From assembly GCA_028876585.1 (NCBI GenBank), contig JAGWRL010000236.1:1-16490 (forward strand): a DNA stretch of 16,490 nt, given 5' to 3'. Positions within the stretch are counted from its first letter, which is position 1. Each line of letters opens with the position of its first letter. This DNA is from Pseudomonadota bacterium (GTDB lineage Bacteria; Pseudomonadota; Alphaproteobacteria; Rhizobiales; Beijerinckiaceae). Position numbers and translations under genes: made by a program. The notes beneath the pieces are model-generated. The model searched no databases. It was given only the letters and a program-made list of their open reading frames with translations, and was not told where the DNA came from. Positions 13,562 through 16,490 of the stretch are shown in pieces.

Positions 13562-13653
13562 ATTTCGTCTGCCGTTACCCTAGCGTATACTGCGGTCAAA
13601 AAGAGTCCGTTTTTCTGACGGTCACATTTCTCGCTAAGTGATTTATTTTGCTT

Positions 13654-13729
<76 letters not shown>

Positions 13730-13730
13730 G

Positions 13731-13751
13731 TCGCGGAAGCGTCTTCCGCGA
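13731..13751. repeat. 9-bp hairpin abutting the tRNA 5' end
   Basis: TCGCGGAAG (13731-13739) and CTTCCGCGA (13743-13751) are perfect inverted arms with a CGT loop. It begins two bases before the mature tRNA 5' end on the transcribed strand, so the tRNA precursor may carry a leader hairpin. Nothing further is seen up to 13941. Confidence 0.5.
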
Positions 13752-13941
13752 TGAGGCCCGCCCCATAGCAAAGGGGCGCAGCCGTGTCTACCCTGGCCGA
13801 CCCGATTAAATCGGCGATCACGCGGGCGACCCGCTCGCTCGGGGACCCGTGGCCGCCTCGCTCGGCCGCGCCGCCTGTGAAAAGCCTCGCCGTGGCCGAA
13901 TCGTTCGACACGGCGCGGGCAAGTTCAGCCGGCGGCCGCGC

Positions 13942-14502
13942 TCATTTGACAGGGGCCGGGCCTAGCGCCGCCTCGATCCAGGCGCGGGTCTGCGCCAGCA
14001 CCTCGTCCGACAGGTCCGCATCGTCGATCGCGCGGGCGAGGATCACGGCGCCCACCATCGCCGCCCAGGTCCCGATCGCCGCGCGGCGTCGCTGCGCCGC
14101 GTCCAGATCGGGGAGCGCTTGGCTGATCCGCTCGATCTGCGATCGCAGCCCCTGCGTCATCGCCGCGCGCGCCGCCGGCGTCTGGTGGCGGATGTCGGCG
14201 GCGAGGCCCGCCGTGGGGCAGCCGCCGGCGGCGTCGTCCCGATGCCCCGGCGCGAGATAGGCGTCGAGATAGGCGCGCAGATCGCCGCCGCCTTCGCCGT
14301 CGGCGAGAACATGGCCGACCGTCTCGGCGACGAGATCGTCCTTCGAGCGGAAATGCCCGTAGAAACCGCCGTGCGTGAGGCCGGCGGCCTGCATCACTTC
14401 GGCGACGCTGACGGCGTCGAAGCCTTTGTCGCGGAACAGCCGGCTGGCGACGTCGAGGATTCGCCGCCGGTTCTGCGCCATCTGCTCTCGACTGACTTTC
14501 AT
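13942..14502 (-). CDS. TetR/AcrR-family transcriptional repressor
   Basis: This 186-residue protein has the family layout: an N-terminal HTH (ILDVASRLFRDKGFDAVSVA, then EVMQAAGLTHGGFYGHFRSK) at residues ~15-60, then a helical ligand-binding domain that includes AAGGCPTAGLAADIRHQTPA. It belongs to the chromosomal flank, not the element. It is divergent from the short-chain dehydrogenase gene with 100 bases between starts, carrying TCATGA palindromes and overlapping promoters, so it most likely represses both transcripts and releases on binding a small molecule. Ligand unknown. ATG 14502 is the natural start (MKVSREQMAQNRRRILDVAS). Intact, with typical length. Confidence 0.88.
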   Translation of the reverse strand: MKVSREQMAQNRRRILDVASRLFRDKGFDAVSVAEVMQAAGLTHGGFYGHFRSKDDLVAETVGHVLADGEGGGDLRAYLDAYLAPGHRDDAAGGCPTAGLAADIRHQTPAARAAMTQGLRSQIERISQALPDLDAAQRRRAAIGTWAAMVGAVILARAIDDADLSDEVLAQTRAWIEAALGPAPVK

Positions 14503-14517
14503 GGCTCACACTGGCCC

Positions 14518-14570
14518 TTGACATAATCATGACCATCATCATATTTAGTCAATCATGATAACCGTCATGA
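14518..14570. promoter_or_regulatory. Divergent promoter and TCATGA operators (TetR/SDR)
   Basis: Plus strand: TTGACA (14518-14523), 16 bp, CATATT (14540-14545). Minus strand: TTGACT (complement of 14547-14552) with a weak -10 on the tetR side. The palindrome TCATGA occurs at 14527-14532, 14553-14558 and 14565-14570; the last two form an 18-bp inverted repeat. All lie between the two starts, as expected for TetR operators. Confidence 0.6.
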
Positions 14571-14602
14571 ATATAGGGTTCCACGCAGCGGAGAGCAATC
14601 CC

Positions 14603-15391
14603 ATGGCCGCCATTCCCTCAGTTCTGATCACCGGCGCCTCCACCGGCATCGGCGCCGTCTATGCGGATCGCTTCGCGCATCGTGGCCATGACCTTGTGCT
14701 GGTCGCGCGCGACCGGGCGCGGATGGAGGCGCTGGCGGCGCGCTTGCGGCGGGAGGCCGGCGTGTCAATCGACATCGTCCAGGCCGATCTGACGCAGCCC
14801 GGCGAACTTGCGACGGTGGAGGCCCGTCTGCGCGACGACGCGCGCATCGGCGTTCTCGTCAATAATGCGGGAGCGGCCCTCGGCGGGTCGTTCATCCAGC
14901 AATCCACGGACGATGTCGCGCGCCTCGTCGCGCTCAACACCACGGCGCTGCTGCGGCTCGCCCACGCGGCGGCGGCGCGTTTTGCGCAGGCCGGCGCGGG
15001 GGCGATCATCAATATCAGCTCCGTGGTCGGCCTGGCGCCCGAATTCGGCATGACCGTCTATGGCGCGACCAAGGCGTTCGCGCTGTTCCTGTCGCAGGGC
15101 CTCGCCGTCGAACTCGGCCCCAAGGGCGTCTACGTTCAGGCCGTGCTGCCCGCCGCCACGCGCACCGAGATTTGGAAACACGCCGGCGCCGACGTCAACA
15201 CGATGGCGGGCGTGATGGAGGTCGACGAACTCGTCGATGCGGCGCTGCTCGGTTTCGACCGCCGCGAGCCGGTGACGATTCCCCCGCTGCCCGACGCGGG
15301 CCAATGGGACGCCTATCAGGCGGCGCGTCAGGCCATGTTGCCGAACACGCGGCAAAATCACGCCGCGCCGCGCTACCGGACCGGCGCTTAA
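14603..15391 (+). CDS. Short-chain dehydrogenase/reductase (SDR)
   Basis: This is a 262-residue classical SDR that should use NAD(P)(H) to reduce or oxidise a carbonyl or alcohol. The cofactor motif is TGASTGIG (10-17), the structural NNAG is at 87-90, and the N-S-Y-K set is visible: Asn112 (ALNTTAL), Ser139/140 (NISS), Tyr153 and Lys157 (YGATK). ATG 14603 has GGAGAG about 8 bases upstream; ATG 14555 would put 16 poor residues in front and lie in the operator. The downstream oxidoreductase gene starts 35 bases later, so both are probably one operon under the divergent TetR regulator. Substrate is not predictable. Confidence 0.88.
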   Translation: MAAIPSVLITGASTGIGAVYADRFAHRGHDLVLVARDRARMEALAARLRREAGVSIDIVQADLTQPGELATVEARLRDDARIGVLVNNAGAALGGSFIQQSTDDVARLVALNTTALLRLAHAAAARFAQAGAGAIINISSVVGLAPEFGMTVYGATKAFALFLSQGLAVELGPKGVYVQAVLPAATRTEIWKHAGADVNTMAGVMEVDELVDAALLGFDRREPVTIPPLPDAGQWDAYQAARQAMLPNTRQNHAAPRYRTGA

Positions 15392-15426
15392 ACCGCCGCG
15401 CCGCCAAAGGCAAAATGGGAGCCGAC

Positions 15427-16428
15427 ATGCAGGCCTTCATCCTCGATCACTACAAGAAAAAGAGCCTGCTGCGCCTCGGCGAGACGCCGGCGCCGACGCC
15501 GGGGCCAGACGATGTTCTGGTTGAAGTCCACGCGGCGGGGGTCAATCCGCTGGACGCGAAAATCCGCGACGGCGAATTCAAACCCATTCTGCCTTATCGC
15601 CCGCCGTTCATTCTCGGGCACGATGTGGCGGGGACCGTGGTTGCGATCGGCGCGAACGTTCGACGGTTCCAGCCGGGCGACGCGGTCTACGCCCGACCGC
15701 GCGACGGCCGGATCGGCGCGTTCGCGGAGTTCATCGCCATCAACGAAGCCGACGCGGCGCGCAAGCCGGCCAACCTCGACATGGCGCAGGCGGCCTCGAT
15801 CCCGCTGGTCGGCCTGACTGCGTGGCAGGCCCTGGTTGAGCGCGGCGGGTTGAAGACGGGGCAGAAAGTTCTGATCCACGCCGGCTCAGGCGGGGTCGGA
15901 ACATTCGCCATCCAACTCGCCAAACATCTCGGCGCGACGGTCGCGACCACGACCAGCGCGGCGAACGTGGAGCTGGTGCGAAGCCTGGGCGCCGATATCG
16001 TCATCGACTACAAAGCCCAAGATTTCGAGACGATCTTGTCCGGCTACGATCTGGCGCTGAACAGCCTCGACGGCGGGACCTTGCGCAAATCCCTCACCGT
16101 GCTCAAGCCGGGCGGCAAGCTGATCTCGATCTCCGGCCCGCCGGACGCGGATTTCGCCATCAAACAGGGCGTGAACTGGGGCCTGCGTCAGTTGTTCCGG
16201 GCACTCAGCTTCGGCGTTCGCCGGCGGGCCAAACGCCGTGGCGTCAGCTATGAGTTCCTGTTCATGCACGCCAGCGGCGGGCAGTTGAGCGAGATCACGC
16301 GGCTGATTGAAGCCGGCGCTATCCGCCCGGTCGTGGATCGCGTGTTCCCGTTCGAATCGACCAACGAAGCCTTGGCGCAGACTGAGACCGGGCGCTCAAA
16401 AGGCAAGATCGTCGTCAAACTGAAGTGA
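15427..16428 (+). CDS. NADP-dependent MDR oxidoreductase (quinone-reductase-like)
   Basis: This 333-residue medium-chain dehydrogenase/reductase is of the zinc-free quinone oxidoreductase type. The GroES-like N-terminal domain holds VEVHAAGVNPLDAKIRDGEF and FILGHDVAGTVVAIG (61-75). The Rossmann domain holds the nucleotide loop AGSGGVG (152-158) after QKVLIH. The usual structural-zinc cysteines are absent. The C-terminus SKGKIVVKLK is typical of the family (xGKivl). ATG 15427 follows GGGAG by 8 bases, 35 bases after the SDR stop. Members reduce quinones, enones or similar electrophiles with NADPH. With the SDR and TetR genes it suggests an inducible detoxification or redox unit; the substrate is unknown. 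Confidence 0.88.
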   Translation: MQAFILDHYKKKSLLRLGETPAPTPGPDDVLVEVHAAGVNPLDAKIRDGEFKPILPYRPPFILGHDVAGTVVAIGANVRRFQPGDAVYARPRDGRIGAFAEFIAINEADAARKPANLDMAQAASIPLVGLTAWQALVERGGLKTGQKVLIHAGSGGVGTFAIQLAKHLGATVATTTSAANVELVRSLGADIVIDYKAQDFETILSGYDLALNSLDGGTLRKSLTVLKPGGKLISISGPPDADFAIKQGVNWGLRQLFRALSFGVRRRAKRRGVSYEFLFMHASGGQLSEITRLIEAGAIRPVVDRVFPFESTNEALAQTETGRSKGKIVVKLK

Positions 16429-16431
16429 ACC

Positions 16432-16490
16432 TCGCTATAGCGATTTCCGTTCGGATGGGATCGCCGGCGTCATTCCCGCGAAAGCGGGAA
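16432..16490. repeat. Palindrome and GAAA-loop hairpin at window end
   Basis: TCGCTATAGCGA (16432-16443) is a perfect palindrome just after the MDR stop. TTCCCGC (16473-16479) and GCGGGAA (16484-16490) form a hairpin with a GAAA tetraloop, cut by the window end. The latter resembles the CATTCCCGCGAAAGCGGGAA palindromes scattered in some alphaproteobacterial genomes. One or both may end the SDR-MDR transcript. Confidence 0.55.

Noticed and set aside
13097..13618. Plus-strand ORF opposite the HNH gene
   Set aside because: The minus strand has the zinc-finger motifs; the plus reading has none and appears to be a shadow.
13925..14542. Alternative minus-strand frame across the TetR gene
   Set aside because: Arg-rich shadow; the 13942-14502 frame has a full TetR HTH and a normal start.

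Overview
The window is GC-rich (visibly well above 60% over most of its length) and reads like chromosome from an alphaproteobacterium, probably of the order Hyphomicrobiales. That placement rests on codon style and on small prophage proteins of a type I associate with rhizobia and alphaproteobacterial methanotrophs; it is an inference, not a search result.

Bases 1-13694 are best read as one integrated element. An intact tRNA-Lys(CTT) gene lies on the minus strand at 13654-13729, and 20 bases of its sequence are repeated exactly at the left edge of the window (1-20 = 13675-13694). A tyrosine integrase gene of the tRNA-targeting DUF4102/P4 type starts 269 bases inside the left copy. The repeat unit is about 13.67 kb.

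The element looks like a decaying prophage. Its order on the plus strand is: integrase (broken), two unrecognised ORFs, a small HTH protein, and a tightly overlapping early/replication operon (61-aa protein, RuvC-like nuclease, unknown 214-aa protein, RepA-like AAA ATPase). Next come a dense CCGCAC repeat array, a serine recombinase with a frameshifted C-terminal HTH, a terminator, and a new promoter with 20-bp-phased repeats. A packaging module follows: a putative small terminase, then a large terminase with frameshifts that is cut off just inside its nuclease domain. A few coupled small genes follow. The rest of the element holds a secreted six-cysteine peptide, gene fragments including a ParB-like 3' part, an XRE regulator with a divergent promoter, three small plus-strand ORFs, and a lower-GC HNH-type gene beside the tRNA.

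Several genes (integrase, serine recombinase, large terminase, the fragment after it, the TAT-like ORF) carry single-base frame changes, while the replication operon and the flanking chromosome are clean. No portal, capsid or tail gene is recognisable, so the element is probably unable to form particles itself.

Right of the tRNA is ordinary chromosome: a TetR-family regulator transcribed divergently from a short-chain dehydrogenase gene and an MDR-family NADPH oxidoreductase gene. The shared promoter region carries three TCATGA palindromes. This looks like a self-contained, ligand-inducible redox or detoxification module. The window ends in a GAAA-loop hairpin that may belong to an interspersed palindromic repeat.
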